Origin: Bacillus sp. FJAT-22090
GTDB taxonomy: Bacteria > Bacillota > Bacilli > Bacillales_A > Planococcaceae
Assembly: GCF_007676755.1 (NCBI RefSeq)
Contig: NZ_VEBK01000023.1
Location: 1 to 40,824, forward strand
Direction: 5' to 3'
Length of the DNA: 40,824 nt
The translations under genes were made by a program, and so were the position numbers. The notes beneath the pieces are model-generated. The model searched no databases and was not told the DNA's origin. It worked only from the letters and a program-made list of their open reading frames with translations. Below, piece by piece: positions 16,293 to 25,457 of the stretch. Position 1 is the first letter of the stretch. Every line of letters begins with the position of its first letter.

Positions 16293-17423
16293 CTATTGAA
16301 ATGTTATCGCAAAATTAATGTCCATTTCAGTTCCGTTATTTATGGTTAAAGGAAGAGTGATTGTTTTTCCCTTCAAATCAGCCAATGTTTTCACTTCCGA
16401 AGGGAAGACTTTTTTCAAATCTGCAATCGCTGCCACAGATAGTGGATCTTTGCCATTAACCTTTGATATTCCTAAGTTACTAATAAACGGGGTATAAAAT
16501 CCTTGTCCTAAAAACTCTACAATACTAATGTCTTCCTTAATAGTAAGCACTAAAGAATTTGCTGCTGTAGATGAAGCTGTTAGATATTTACCTTGCGACG
16601 CATTGAGCGCATCCACTAGAGCTTCCACTTTCCGATCCGATAATGCGTGTAATAGAGGATCTACTAATGCTCTTACCTGCTCTACTTCCTCTAATAATAC
16701 CGCAGTATACATATTTGGACCAGCTTTCGATAAGCTATCTACCAAAGTTGTGATTTCTTCGAAGGCTTGTAAAGCTTTATCCTTTTTACCTGCATTATAT
16801 AGATCGGTAATTATAGCTAATTTCATGTAAATCGTTACGGGTAACATTAGTTCATCACGTTTTACATCGGCAGGTTTTTTATACTTCTCTAACAATAAAT
16901 CCCGTGCTGCTTTACCCGAGAAACGATATAAAATAGCCGTTCTATCCTTTAATTGATAAGATAACTTATGGTAACCTTTTTCCACTGCCGCAAAATCAGC
17001 TCTTTCTTCTGCTTCTCTAATTTCAGTTAAAATAGGATCTAAATACTTCGTCGCATAGTTATACGCATCAATATAAGAAACTAAACCTTTAGTAATTTTC
17101 TCTTGATATAAAACGTCAATCTCATTCAATTTACTTTCTTTTTCTTTGACAGATAGCTTAGATAAAACGATTGAATTTCTAGTAGTTTCATAACTTTTCT
17201 TTGCATTATTTAAAGTAATATTCAATGAACCGCTTGATGCAAGCTTTCCTTCTAATGATGGATTTATATATTGCGTAGCTGCTTTATGCAATTCAATCTT
17301 CAATGAATGAATAGATTGGTCCACCACATTGTCTGATGTCGCAAAAACATTAGGTGCGAATACTAAAATAGAACTTGATAATAATGCTGCTACTACCGTA
17401 CTTTTCAATAGTTTTTTCTTCAA
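16293..17423 (-). CDS. SbsC-like secreted protein (S-layer N-domain type), copy 1
   Basis: A 376-residue secreted protein: signal peptide to about residue 28, then ~220 residues of alpha-helix, then a ~110-residue C-terminal beta-rich segment ending in LPLTINNGTEMDINFAITF. The helical part (YIDAYNYATKYLDP, DRTAILYRFSGKAARDLL) resembles the N-terminal wall-binding helical domain of the Geobacillus S-layer protein SbsC. It is far shorter than an S-layer protein and has no SLH motif. The start is TTG after AGGGGG. It is a paralogue of the protein at 34642-35775. It sits between a GDSL hydrolase gene (21 bp upstream) and a small secreted protein gene. Confidence 0.78.
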   Translation of the reverse strand: MKKKLLKSTVVAALLSSSILVFAPNVFATSDNVVDQSIHSLKIELHKAATQYINPSLEGKLASSGSLNITLNNAKKSYETTRNSIVLSKLSVKEKESKLNEIDVLYQEKITKGLVSYIDAYNYATKYLDPILTEIREAEERADFAAVEKGYHKLSYQLKDRTAILYRFSGKAARDLLLEKYKKPADVKRDELMLPVTIYMKLAIITDLYNAGKKDKALQAFEEITTLVDSLSKAGPNMYTAVLLEEVEQVRALVDPLLHALSDRKVEALVDALNASQGKYLTASSTAANSLVLTIKEDISIVEFLGQGFYTPFISNLGISKVNGKDPLSVAAIADLKKVFPSEVKTLADLKGKTITLPLTINNGTEMDINFAITFQ

Positions 17424-17444
17424 AAATTTTCCCCCTAGATGAGT

Positions 17445-18509
17445 TTATTTGACTTTAAAGTTCATTAATACTTTTGTCTTAAGCGAATTTCCTTCCGTAT
17501 CAACTAAATCATTCGTTATCATTAACTGATAAGAACCCTTCTTATAACCTTGTTTAGGTGGTGTCACGATAATTTGACGTGGATTATCTTTTGCAACTGC
17601 TTTTTCCACAGGAATAAGCTCGGATCCATTTTTCACTACATAAATTGCTCCTGCAACACTTGTTGGATTCGCATTCTTATTTAACGTAACTGTCCATACT
17701 TTATTAGATGCAACAGGGTGGGCTTTATCAAATTGCTTGTCCCAAGTGCCAGTCAAGCTTGGAAAAGAACCATTCACGGGAATCGTGTAATTTAGAAAAA
17801 ATTGTTCTGCCAAAACTTGATAACCTGCTTCATTAGGGTGAATATCTTTTGGATTTTCCAAAAAAGAAGCTCCCTTTTTATCAAAAGCAGATGCTACTTC
17901 CACAAAATGTATCCCTTCACTTTTGGCAATTGTCGCTAACCGGTTATTCATGATGTTAAAAGCAAGTTGCAACTGTTGTTTAGATGACCCGTCTTCTAAA
18001 TGTGGCAATGGAAAAAAGTAACCAAATAAATAAATGTCTGCTTCTGGACTTAATGACTTTACTTGCTGAATAGCGGAAGTCAAATTGCCCTCCACCTTAT
18101 TTAACAATGTAGTAGCTTTCGTCAAATCTGTGTTAATACTTTCATCCAAGGGGTTATACATCTCATCTATAAAGTCGTTGGCACCACTAATGATCGTCAC
18201 AAGCTCTGCCCCTTTTAAAGATTGCTGAACCTCGGACCGTTTTAATGTTTCCAACAAACCAGCACTAGTTTCACCGGACATCGCATAATCTTTTGTAAAA
18301 GATGCTAATCTATCTTTCTTGGCGAGCTCTTCACTAATAATATCGGTGAACCCCCTACCAACCTTCTCTCCATACGGCGTGTGTCCCGATGCCAACGAAT
18401 CCCCCAACGCTACATAATCGATTTTCCTATCCTGTGCCTGTGCTGTAGAAATGCCCACACTGAAGACAACAAGTGTAACAACTAAGACAAACGATAATAT
18501 TTTCCTCAA
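17445..18509 (-). CDS. Secreted SGNH/GDSL-family hydrolase
   Basis: A 354-residue secreted hydrolase. The signal peptide ends near AQAQ. The SGNH blocks are ALGDSLASG (nucleophile Ser), the Gly region around SGETSAGLL, ISGANDF (Asn) and DIHPNEAGY (Asp-x2-His). The C-terminal ~110 residues form a separate Ig-like segment (SLTGTWDKQFDKAHPV to the end). I set the start at the TTG of 18509 because AAGGAGG lies 8 bases upstream and the signal peptide begins there; a longer frame to 18560 has no ribosome site. Likely an esterase or lipase acting on wall polymers or lipids. It is the first gene of the three-gene secreted operon. Confidence 0.85.
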   Translation of the reverse strand: MRKILSFVLVVTLVVFSVGISTAQAQDRKIDYVALGDSLASGHTPYGEKVGRGFTDIISEELAKKDRLASFTKDYAMSGETSAGLLETLKRSEVQQSLKGAELVTIISGANDFIDEMYNPLDESINTDLTKATTLLNKVEGNLTSAIQQVKSLSPEADIYLFGYFFPLPHLEDGSSKQQLQLAFNIMNNRLATIAKSEGIHFVEVASAFDKKGASFLENPKDIHPNEAGYQVLAEQFFLNYTIPVNGSFPSLTGTWDKQFDKAHPVASNKVWTVTLNKNANPTSVAGAIYVVKNGSELIPVEKAVAKDNPRQIIVTPPKQGYKKGSYQLMITNDLVDTEGNSLKTKVLMNFKVK

Positions 18510-18653
18510 CTTTATTTCCTCCTTCATCCATCCTATACTATGCATGTATAACCAGATCAATTCTAAAAACTGAACTGAGATTTGTTTTAATACTAGCTTT
18601 TCTCTTTCATAGATACAACTTTATTTTAGAATAAAAATAAATAATAGAAACCG

Positions 18654-18695
18654 AAAAAAAGCCTATCAACAGTATTAATTAGCTGTCGATAGACT
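18654..18695 (-). terminator. Terminator of the TRAP/CoA-ligase operon
   Basis: AGCCTATCAACAG pairs with CTGTCGATAGACT with two mismatches; on the minus strand seven T follow. It lies 9 bases past the TAXI gene stop. Confidence 0.75.
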
Positions 18696-18703
18696 AGGTG
18701 TAA

Positions 18704-19696
18704 TCATTTTAAGTAACCTTTCTCTTTATAATACTTTTCAGCACCAGGGTGTAATGGAGCTGTAAGATTGGAAAGAGCATTTTGTGGATCATAAACGGAT
18801 AGGGAAGCATGAATATTGATTAACTTATCAGTATTTTCATTAATAGTTTTAGTAATTTTATAAACAGTTTCCTCATCTAAGTCGCTATTTACTGTTAATA
18901 CATTTCCCATAGAGGCAGTTTGGATTTCCTCATCACCATTTACCACGTCTTTGTAAGTACCGGCTGGAATAGTATTTTTGTCCAAACCAAATTGTTCTAA
19001 ATAGGAGATTAGCTCTTCAGACATAGGTAAAATTTTAATTTTTTTACTTACTGCAGCTTCAGTAATGGAAGCAGCTGGTAAAGACAGTTGAGAAAAGACA
19101 GAATCGATATTTCCATTCCTTAATGCATCTGTTTGTTCCTGATAGCTACCATGAATAATTTTCCCTCCAGCAGCTTTAATACCATCATAGTCGGTATTAT
19201 AAAACTCCAAAACTTTTCTAAACACCCACTCATCTGAATTATTTACAGGTGTTACTGCAATACTTACATTTTTCAAATCTTCAAATACTTCATCAATCGA
19301 ATTAAAGGGTGACTTTTCATTGATTACAAAATGGAAATGATTCGTTCCAAAGCCGTTACCAATAATCGATACTTTATCATATTTCTTATCAAAAGGCTCA
19401 GTGCCCTCAATACCAGCTTTGATAAATGGAGGCTGCATCCAAGCTAATTGAGCCTCATTTTTAGATATAAAAGGCATATTTTGGAGCGAACCTCCAGGAA
19501 TAGTACTAATATTAATCCCATCTTTCTCTTTAATTAGAGAACTAATCCCCCCAGCCATCGTATACCATCCGCCGCCTTGTGCACCCGACGCCCATGTCAA
19601 ACTCTTGCCTCCACTAGACTCTGCACTTTCACTATTACATGCAGTCAAAATAACCGAAAACACAAAAAGTATTAAGATTAATAATTTACTTTTCAT
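18704..19696 (-). CDS. TAXI-family TRAP transporter substrate-binding lipoprotein
   Basis: A 330-residue extracytoplasmic binding protein of the TAXI type (GAQGGGWYTMAGGISSLIKE, TIPGGSLQN, then the HPGAEKYYKEKGYL ending). A lipobox (LTAC) anchors it to the membrane. It captures a carboxylate-like solute for the fused TRAP permease encoded 20 bp upstream. I chose the ATG at 19696 because GGGGGAG lies just before it; a TTG at 19714 overlaps the ribosome site. It is the last gene of a five-gene operon. Confidence 0.92.
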   Translation of the reverse strand: MKSKLLILILFVFSVILTACNSESAESSGGKSLTWASGAQGGGWYTMAGGISSLIKEKDGINISTIPGGSLQNMPFISKNEAQLAWMQPPFIKAGIEGTEPFDKKYDKVSIIGNGFGTNHFHFVINEKSPFNSIDEVFEDLKNVSIAVTPVNNSDEWVFRKVLEFYNTDYDGIKAAGGKIIHGSYQEQTDALRNGNIDSVFSQLSLPAASITEAAVSKKIKILPMSEELISYLEQFGLDKNTIPAGTYKDVVNGDEEIQTASMGNVLTVNSDLDEETVYKITKTINENTDKLINIHASLSVYDPQNALSNLTAPLHPGAEKYYKEKGYLK

Positions 19697-19716
19697 CCTT
19701 GCTCCCCCTTCCAAGA

Positions 19717-21618
19717 TTACGCTTTTATTAAACTACTTTCTTTAAGTTCCAGACTTGACTCTCTCTTACTTTTCAAGAAGTTGAAGATGAATATACAAAT
19801 AAGTAAAACGATGCTAAATACACTTACGTATACATTTGGTGTGATACTAACTAAAGCAACAAATGCGGTTAGTAACCTTAATGGCATAGATAATTTTACG
19901 AAGAATACCCCGATAATACTGGAGGCCAATGCAATAACACTTAAAGCTGCAATTAGGAATATCCAAGCACTTTCCCAAAAAGTAAATCCATCTTTTAATA
20001 GTAATGCGGGATTATAAACGAAAATAAAAGGTACTAAAAAACCAGCGAAAGCATACTTCACAGAATATAAAGCGGTTTTCATAGGTGGAGAGTTAGCAAC
20101 ATTAGCGGCTGAAAAAGCTGTTACACCTACTGGAGGAGTAATATCCGCTAAAATGGCAAAGTAAAAAATAAATAAATGTACTGTCGTCAGCTCAATACCA
20201 AATCCGGTAAGCGCTGTAGCTGAAACTGTTGCTGTAATTACATATGCCGCAGTTGTAGGGATACCAGCACCCAATATAATTGTAGCAATCATTACAAGAA
20301 TAAGAGCTAACCACATATAACCCATCGAAAACTGTGTAATTATTCCTCCAAGAGTCAAGGCTAGTCCAGACTGGTTTATTACTGTTACAATGATACTGGC
20401 TCCTGCCAAAGCAGAAATAATAACTGTACCCATTTGAACTGCATATATAAAACTTTCTATTAACTTTTTAAAATTCAATCTATTCACCTTTGTCAAGGAC
20501 CATAGTATCAGCATCGAAACTAAACCATACGCAGCACTATTTGAAGGTGAGGCTCCATTAAATAAGAAATAGATCAATACGACAAATGGAATTATATAAG
20601 GTAACTGGATTAATACTGACTTAACAGTAGTAGATTTATCTGTAGAAGGCTTTAAATTCATAGAAACAGCTTCAAAATGGACCATAGCGAGCACACCTAT
20701 GTAATAGATCAATGCTGCTAAAATTGCCATCTTTATGATTTCTGTATATGGAGTAGCCGTCATTTCAGCCATAATAAATGCCCCTGCCCCCATGACTGGT
20801 GGTAACATCGGCCCTCCGGCACTTGATACCGCTTCAATTGCACCAGCTTTTACTGGTGAATAGCCTATTTTCTTCATTAAAGGAATGGAGAAACTTCCAG
20901 TTGCATAAATATCGGATACAGAGCTTCCACTTATACTTCCAAATAACGCACTTGAAAAAACAGTGATTTTTGCAGGTCCCCCTCTATAACGACCAGCGAG
21001 TAAAACGGAAACATCCATAAAGAAATTTCCTACGCCAGAATAAACCATAATGGCTGCAAAAATAATAAATATAAAGATAATGTTACTAGAAATACCAGTA
21101 AGAAATCCATATATGCCATCATGAGAAGACAAATACATGATCTCGACAATACGTTCTAATCCTAGTGAACGTGTTGTAAATGAACCAGGTAAAAAAGGTC
21201 CGATAAATAAGTAACTAAGCAATACGCTAACTACAATAGCAAAGGATAAAGAGACTGCTCGTCTACTAGCTTCGATAACAAGCACGATTAATGATAAGCC
21301 TAAAATAAACTCAGCCGTTGTTAATTCTGTTACTTGCTCAATTCTATTAGATATCCTCTCATTATTTAAAATTAAGTATAGACTTGGAAAAAGAGATATT
21401 ACAGAAAATATCCAATCTAGTATACTAGGATTGGTACTAGAATTTTTCTTATTAGCAGGAAACACTAAAAATACTAATGGCAACAATAGTAAAACATGTA
21501 CAGAACGTTGTAGTCTAGGTTCTAGGGTTCCAAAAACAGCAGTATAAACGTGAAAAAAAACAGTAACAGATGCCCACAAAGCAATTAAAATTATTATCTT
21601 CCCTCGTAATTCACGCAT
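19717..21618 (-). CDS. Fused TRAP transporter permease (DctQM-type)
   Basis: A 633-residue polytopic membrane protein, long enough to combine the small DctQ-like and large DctM-like subunits. The DctM part shows FGSISGSSVSDIYATGSF and AVSSAGGPMLPPVMGAGAFIM, then GAGIPTTAAYVI and ADITPPVGVTAFSAA, all typical of the TAXI-associated fused permeases. With the TAXI protein it should make a cation-driven uptake system for an organic acid. AAGGGGGG precedes the ATG. The gap of about 170 bases upstream carries a hairpin. Confidence 0.93.
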   Translation of the reverse strand: MRELRGKIIILIALWASVTVFFHVYTAVFGTLEPRLQRSVHVLLLLPLVFLVFPANKKNSSTNPSILDWIFSVISLFPSLYLILNNERISNRIEQVTELTTAEFILGLSLIVLVIEASRRAVSLSFAIVVSVLLSYLFIGPFLPGSFTTRSLGLERIVEIMYLSSHDGIYGFLTGISSNIIFIFIIFAAIMVYSGVGNFFMDVSVLLAGRYRGGPAKITVFSSALFGSISGSSVSDIYATGSFSIPLMKKIGYSPVKAGAIEAVSSAGGPMLPPVMGAGAFIMAEMTATPYTEIIKMAILAALIYYIGVLAMVHFEAVSMNLKPSTDKSTTVKSVLIQLPYIIPFVVLIYFLFNGASPSNSAAYGLVSMLILWSLTKVNRLNFKKLIESFIYAVQMGTVIISALAGASIIVTVINQSGLALTLGGIITQFSMGYMWLALILVMIATIILGAGIPTTAAYVITATVSATALTGFGIELTTVHLFIFYFAILADITPPVGVTAFSAANVANSPPMKTALYSVKYAFAGFLVPFIFVYNPALLLKDGFTFWESAWIFLIAALSVIALASSIIGVFFVKLSMPLRLLTAFVALVSITPNVYVSVFSIVLLICIFIFNFLKSKRESSLELKESSLIKA

Positions 21619-21676
21619 AGCATACCCCCCTTTTCTTATATCTGTCTATATTTTTATAGGCTGAATAAATTAAGGA

Positions 21677-21726
21677 CTACCAATCATGAAAGTTCTATAG
21701 ATAATTCATTTCCTTAAGATTGGTAG
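21677..21726 (-). repeat. Intercistronic inverted repeat in the catabolic operon
   Basis: CTACCAATC/GATTGGTAG, a perfect 9-bp stem around a 32-base loop, in the only long gap (about 170 bases) of the operon, between the sucD-like and TRAP genes. There is no U-tract, so it is more likely an RNA-processing or stability hairpin than a terminator. Confidence 0.5.
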
Positions 21727-21786
21727 CCAATAATTTAAGTTGTTGCACTACACTGATAATTCCCGAGAAACAATTGGATATTTATA

Positions 21787-22662
21787 TTAAGAACTTGAGA
21801 CGCTTAGTTTAGTTGCTACCTGCTCTAAATCCGTAATTAGATTCAAAGTAATTGCTCCTGCTGATTTTAAAATTTCTTGTTTCTTACTAGCAGTCTCGCT
21901 CTCATTACTAATAATCGCGCCGGCATGTCCCATTCGCTTATCTTGAGGGGCATACATTCCAGCTATAAAAGAAAAGACTGGTTTAGTCATTTGCTTGATA
22001 ACTGAAGCGGATTCAAGCTCATCATTTCCACCAATTTCACCAACATACACAACAGCTTTAGTATCTGGATCATTTTCAAATAACCTTAATACGTCTGCAT
22101 GTTGCATACCAACCACAGGATCGCCACCTAAACAAGCTACAGTGCTTGTTCCTAATCCATTTTCTTTCAACATTTCGATAACCTCATAGGTCAAAGTTCC
22201 ACTTCTTGAAACAATACCTATATTCCCAGGTTTTAGAATGGAATCATGTATATCACTTATATTAGTCATGCCAGCTGTAACGACCCCTGCGGAATTTGGT
22301 CCAAAAACCATCGTTCCATGAAGTTTCGCATATTGAACAAATTCCATACTATCGTGTACAGGAACTCCTTCTGAGTATATAACGATTACTTTTATGCCCG
22401 CATCCACAGCCTCCAAAACTGCTTGTTTAACTAATTTAGGCTGCACACTGATAAATGACGTGTCTGCCCCCGTAAGATTCACTGCTTTCTGTACACTGTC
22501 ATATACGGGAACTCCAAAAACAACCTGTCCTTCTTTTCCTGGCGTAACACCACCCACTAACGGAGTGTTATAAAATAGCATACGTTCAGCGAAAGATTGA
22601 CCAACTTTTCCTGTAATACCTTGGATAATTACTTTTGAATTAGAATCTACAATTATCGCCAT
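21787..22662 (-). CDS. Succinyl-CoA synthetase alpha-like acyl-CoA ligase subunit
   Basis: A 291-residue protein with the CoA-binding Rossmann domain (VIIQGITGKVGQ, residues 11-22) and the ligase domain carrying the phospho-accepting His246 in RMGHAGAIIS. Length fits SucD. Its paired subunit is encoded 5 bp upstream. It lies in a transporter and regulator-linked operon rather than beside the TCA-cycle genes. It is therefore more likely a dedicated ligase (malate-CoA ligase or a substrate-specific acyl-CoA synthetase) than the housekeeping enzyme, but sequence alone does not separate these. Confidence 0.87.
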   Translation of the reverse strand: MAIIVDSNSKVIIQGITGKVGQSFAERMLFYNTPLVGGVTPGKEGQVVFGVPVYDSVQKAVNLTGADTSFISVQPKLVKQAVLEAVDAGIKVIVIYSEGVPVHDSMEFVQYAKLHGTMVFGPNSAGVVTAGMTNISDIHDSILKPGNIGIVSRSGTLTYEVIEMLKENGLGTSTVACLGGDPVVGMQHADVLRLFENDPDTKAVVYVGEIGGNDELESASVIKQMTKPVFSFIAGMYAPQDKRMGHAGAIISNESETASKKQEILKSAGAITLNLITDLEQVATKLSVSSS

Positions 22663-22667
22663 TGGTT

Positions 22668-23750
22668 TTAACCTACCTTTATGTCCAGTAGTTTTTTAGC
22701 TTCAGGTAAAGATTTAGTTACTAAAATATTGTTATATTGTTCCAAAACCTTGCGAGCACTTTCATAATCCCTTCCGTTCATACGTATAACTATTTCTGCT
22801 TGCTCATTTCCTAGTTCTTTTGCTATTGCATTAGCTAAAACACTACAGCTAGCAACCTGAAAATAGAAGTTGAAAAAATAACGACGGGGTTTAAGCTTCT
22901 TTAACTCACCTAATAATCCTTGTGCCCCAATTTCATCATGAATGACATGGCCTCCTAAATCGACCAAAGCGAGAATATCATGCCCACTTTCACTCAGCAT
23001 ATCAAAAGTAGCCATCCCTAGTCCTGCACCACTAGTAATTACTGCCGTATCTCCTTCTAATAAGACACCTACAGTATTTAGTGCAAGACACTTTCCTTCG
23101 AACTCATTCATACTTCTTTCCAACAATCTGAGATCAGACACGTTTACCTCATTGTCTAGTATAATTTTAGCATCACCTGCTATAAAATCACCATTCGACA
23201 TTAAAAACAACGGATTAATTTCCACTAAGCTCGCTTCTCGCTCTTTGAATACTTTCCATACTTTAGTTAAAAGGTCCGACAGTTTTGAATCATTCAATCC
23301 AGTGAATAGCGCCGCCTGTTTTAACATATATGGTTGCAATCCTATTAATGGATTAATCGGAAGCAATAAAAGATTTTCTTTATTTACTACTTCGATATCC
23401 ACTCCGCCAAATTTGCTTATTAATAGTACCGGTATTTTGCGGTTTCTATCTATTGATAGAGAAACATAGATTTCACTTTCAAAATCCACTGGTGTCTCCA
23501 TATACACTTCAGCCACATTTTCCCCTTTTAGAGTCATAGATTGTAATTTATCAACTGTATTTTCATATTGAGATGGTTCATCGACTTTAACGATACCACC
23601 TAATTTTCCTCTCCCACCAGTAAGAACTTGAACCTTAGCTATTAAAGGATATTGAATATCAACAGGTAATTCTTTACTTAAAAAGCCTTCTGGGACGGGT
23701 ATTCCGTATTTACGCAAAAGTTGCTTACCTTCATATTCAAATAATTTCAT
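22668..23750 (-). CDS. Succinyl-CoA synthetase beta-like ATP-grasp subunit
   Basis: A 360-residue ATP-grasp protein, somewhat shorter than SucC (~386). It begins LFEYEGKQLLRKYGIPVP as in SucC, has the VLTGGRGKLGG nucleotide motif, LVEINPL for metal binding, and ITSGAGLGMATFDM in the CoA-ligase domain. The SucC GAGL motif is intact. It pairs with the alpha-like subunit and follows the crotonase gene by 3 bp. It should hydrolyse ATP to activate a carboxylic acid to its CoA ester. Confidence 0.85.
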   Translation of the reverse strand: MKLFEYEGKQLLRKYGIPVPEGFLSKELPVDIQYPLIAKVQVLTGGRGKLGGIVKVDEPSQYENTVDKLQSMTLKGENVAEVYMETPVDFESEIYVSLSIDRNRKIPVLLISKFGGVDIEVVNKENLLLLPINPLIGLQPYMLKQAALFTGLNDSKLSDLLTKVWKVFKEREASLVEINPLFLMSNGDFIAGDAKIILDNEVNVSDLRLLERSMNEFEGKCLALNTVGVLLEGDTAVITSGAGLGMATFDMLSESGHDILALVDLGGHVIHDEIGAQGLLGELKKLKPRRYFFNFYFQVASCSVLANAIAKELGNEQAEIVIRMNGRDYESARKVLEQYNNILVTKSLPEAKKLLDIKVG

Positions 23751-23753
23751 ATT

Positions 23754-24527
23754 TTAAGACCCCTGTTTCACTTTTCTTTTTTCAAAGAATTCAATCATCT
23801 TAGCTTGCGGTTCCCCTGAACTATAACCAATTGTGTGTGCTTCCACAGCATAATTCATACAAGTATTAAACTCATGTTCACTTAACTGATTGAATCTACG
23901 TTTATTAATTGCAATTGCAGTTGGTGGTTTATCTGCTAATTCTTTCGCTAAATTTCTACTAGCATTTGTTAAATCAGCGGCTGGTACAATTCTTGTAATT
24001 AGCCCATAGCGTTCTGCTTCTATTGCTTCTAATAGACGTCCTGTTAATATTAAATCAATAGTTCTAGATTTACCCATGACTTCCCAAAACATTGTACTTC
24101 CAATGACACAAGGTAATCCTACATTTACTTCTGTCATTCCGTATTTAGCTGTATCAGAGGAAATACGAATATCTGCCAACAAAGCGAGTTGCAATCCAGA
24201 ACCAGTTGCAAAGCCATTTACAGCAGCAATAATAGGTTTTTTTACTTTGCGAATGACTCTATATAAATTATCAAATTCATTGATCCAATTTTCTGCCTCT
24301 TCTTCATTTAATTCTTGGCTTTCTGACAAATCTTGACCAGAGCAGAATGATTTACTTCCAGCTCCCGTAATAATAATTACCTTCGTATCTTTATCCAAAT
24401 CAGCATTTTGAAAAGCTTGTGCGATTTCAACTTTTGTATTAGTACTTAAAGAATTGTAAGTATTTTCTCTGTTAATTGTGATTGTAAAAATACCGTCCTC
24501 AAGATTGCATAAAATGTTTTCGAACAT
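23754..24527 (-). CDS. Enoyl-CoA hydratase/isomerase family protein (crotonase)
   Basis: A 257-residue crotonase-fold protein. ITGAGSKSFCSGQDLSE and AAVNGFATGSGLQLALLADI form the oxyanion hole region, and MTEVNVGLPCVIG holds the acidic position. It is the first gene of the operon. AAGGGGAG lies before the ATG. It should act on the CoA ester made by the adjacent ligase, by hydration, isomerisation or cleavage. Which of these cannot be told. Confidence 0.9.
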   Translation of the reverse strand: MFENILCNLEDGIFTITINRENTYNSLSTNTKVEIAQAFQNADLDKDTKVIIITGAGSKSFCSGQDLSESQELNEEEAENWINEFDNLYRVIRKVKKPIIAAVNGFATGSGLQLALLADIRISSDTAKYGMTEVNVGLPCVIGSTMFWEVMGKSRTIDLILTGRLLEAIEAERYGLITRIVPAADLTNASRNLAKELADKPPTAIAINKRRFNQLSEHEFNTCMNYAVEAHTIGYSSGEPQAKMIEFFEKRKVKQGS

Positions 24528-24556
24528 AATTTTATTCTCCCCTTGTATATGATATT

Positions 24557-24574
24557 ATAAGTTTGACAACTTAT
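24557..24574. promoter_or_regulatory. Probable GntR operator between divergent promoters
   Basis: ATAAGTT-TGAC-AACTTAT, a perfect 7-4-7 inverted repeat. On the minus strand it overlaps a TATAAT-type -10 for the crotonase operon. It lies 30 bases before the crotonase start and 73 before the regulator's. Its position fits autoregulation plus operon repression relieved by a CoA ester or the free acid. Confidence 0.65.
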
Positions 24575-24646
24575 GATACTTATAATAACAAGTTAAAATA
24601 CGATAAGTCAATATTTTTAGAAAATTTTAATAATGGAGTGATGTTT

Positions 24647-25357
24647 ATGAGAAAGATATCCGCTCATCAAAGGATATACGAAGCAATAATTGAAGATATT
24701 AATTTAAATAAGTATTTAAGTGGGGATGTTTTACCCTCCGAAAGTGAAATGGAAAAGTTATTCGCAGTAAGTCGAACTCCAATTAGACAGGCCTTGAAAC
24801 AACTTGAAAACGACGGATATATATATAAACAGCAAGGAAAAGGATCTATAGTAGCGGATCGCAAACCTCAAGAGGATTGGATTAATATGAGTGGCTTTAG
24901 AGAAAGTTATAATTTAGAATGGGGTAAAATATCTGCTAAAACTATCGATTTACAAATAAAACACTCTAGTGAGTATTCATCGCTTTTCAATACAACATCA
25001 AATGATGTAATTTATTTACAAAGAATAAGATACTTAGACGAAAAACCTATCTTTTATATGGAGCATTATATTAGTATAGATATACCTTATAGTATATTCG
25101 AGGAAAACCTTCACTTTAGTTCTATTCAGCAACTATTAGTAGAGCAAACTAGTATTCGATTGATAACAGCGGAAGATACAATTGAAGCTGTTATTGCAGA
25201 TGAATTTTTGAGTGAGCAGTTACAAGTTACAAAAGGAACCCCATTATTAAGAGGGTCTCGAATATCCCAAAGTGACACACAAAGAGTTTTTAATGTAGAT
25301 ATATTTTATACGTTAACAGATAAATGGAAATACAAATCAACATACAGTTACAATTAA
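24647..25357 (+). CDS. GntR-family (HutC/UTRA-type) transcriptional regulator
   Basis: A 236-residue regulator with an N-terminal winged helix (VLPSESEMEKLFAVSRTPIR, residues ~30-50) and a C-terminal UTRA ligand domain (DVIYLQRIRYLDEKPIFYME onward). GGAG lies 8 bases before the ATG at 24647; the frame continues upstream to 24563 across the operator, which argues against a longer protein. It is divergent from the TRAP/CoA-ligase operon and is its likely regulator. Confidence 0.9.
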   Translation: MRKISAHQRIYEAIIEDINLNKYLSGDVLPSESEMEKLFAVSRTPIRQALKQLENDGYIYKQQGKGSIVADRKPQEDWINMSGFRESYNLEWGKISAKTIDLQIKHSSEYSSLFNTTSNDVIYLQRIRYLDEKPIFYMEHYISIDIPYSIFEENLHFSSIQQLLVEQTSIRLITAEDTIEAVIADEFLSEQLQVTKGTPLLRGSRISQSDTQRVFNVDIFYTLTDKWKYKSTYSYN

Positions 25358-25374
25358 TCATAACGTTGCTTTTA

Positions 25375-25426
25375 AAAAAACTAGAGTTGGTGCAAAAGTT
25401 GTCTCCTGCATCTCCTCTAGTTTTTT
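25375..25426. terminator. Bidirectional terminator
   Basis: AAAAAACTAGAG/CTCTAGTTTTTT, a 12-bp stem with a 28-base loop. It serves the GntR gene from the left and the RNase H-like gene from the right. Confidence 0.8.
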
Positions 25427-25457
25427 GGGTTTTCGGAACTATTTATTACTTACTCTT

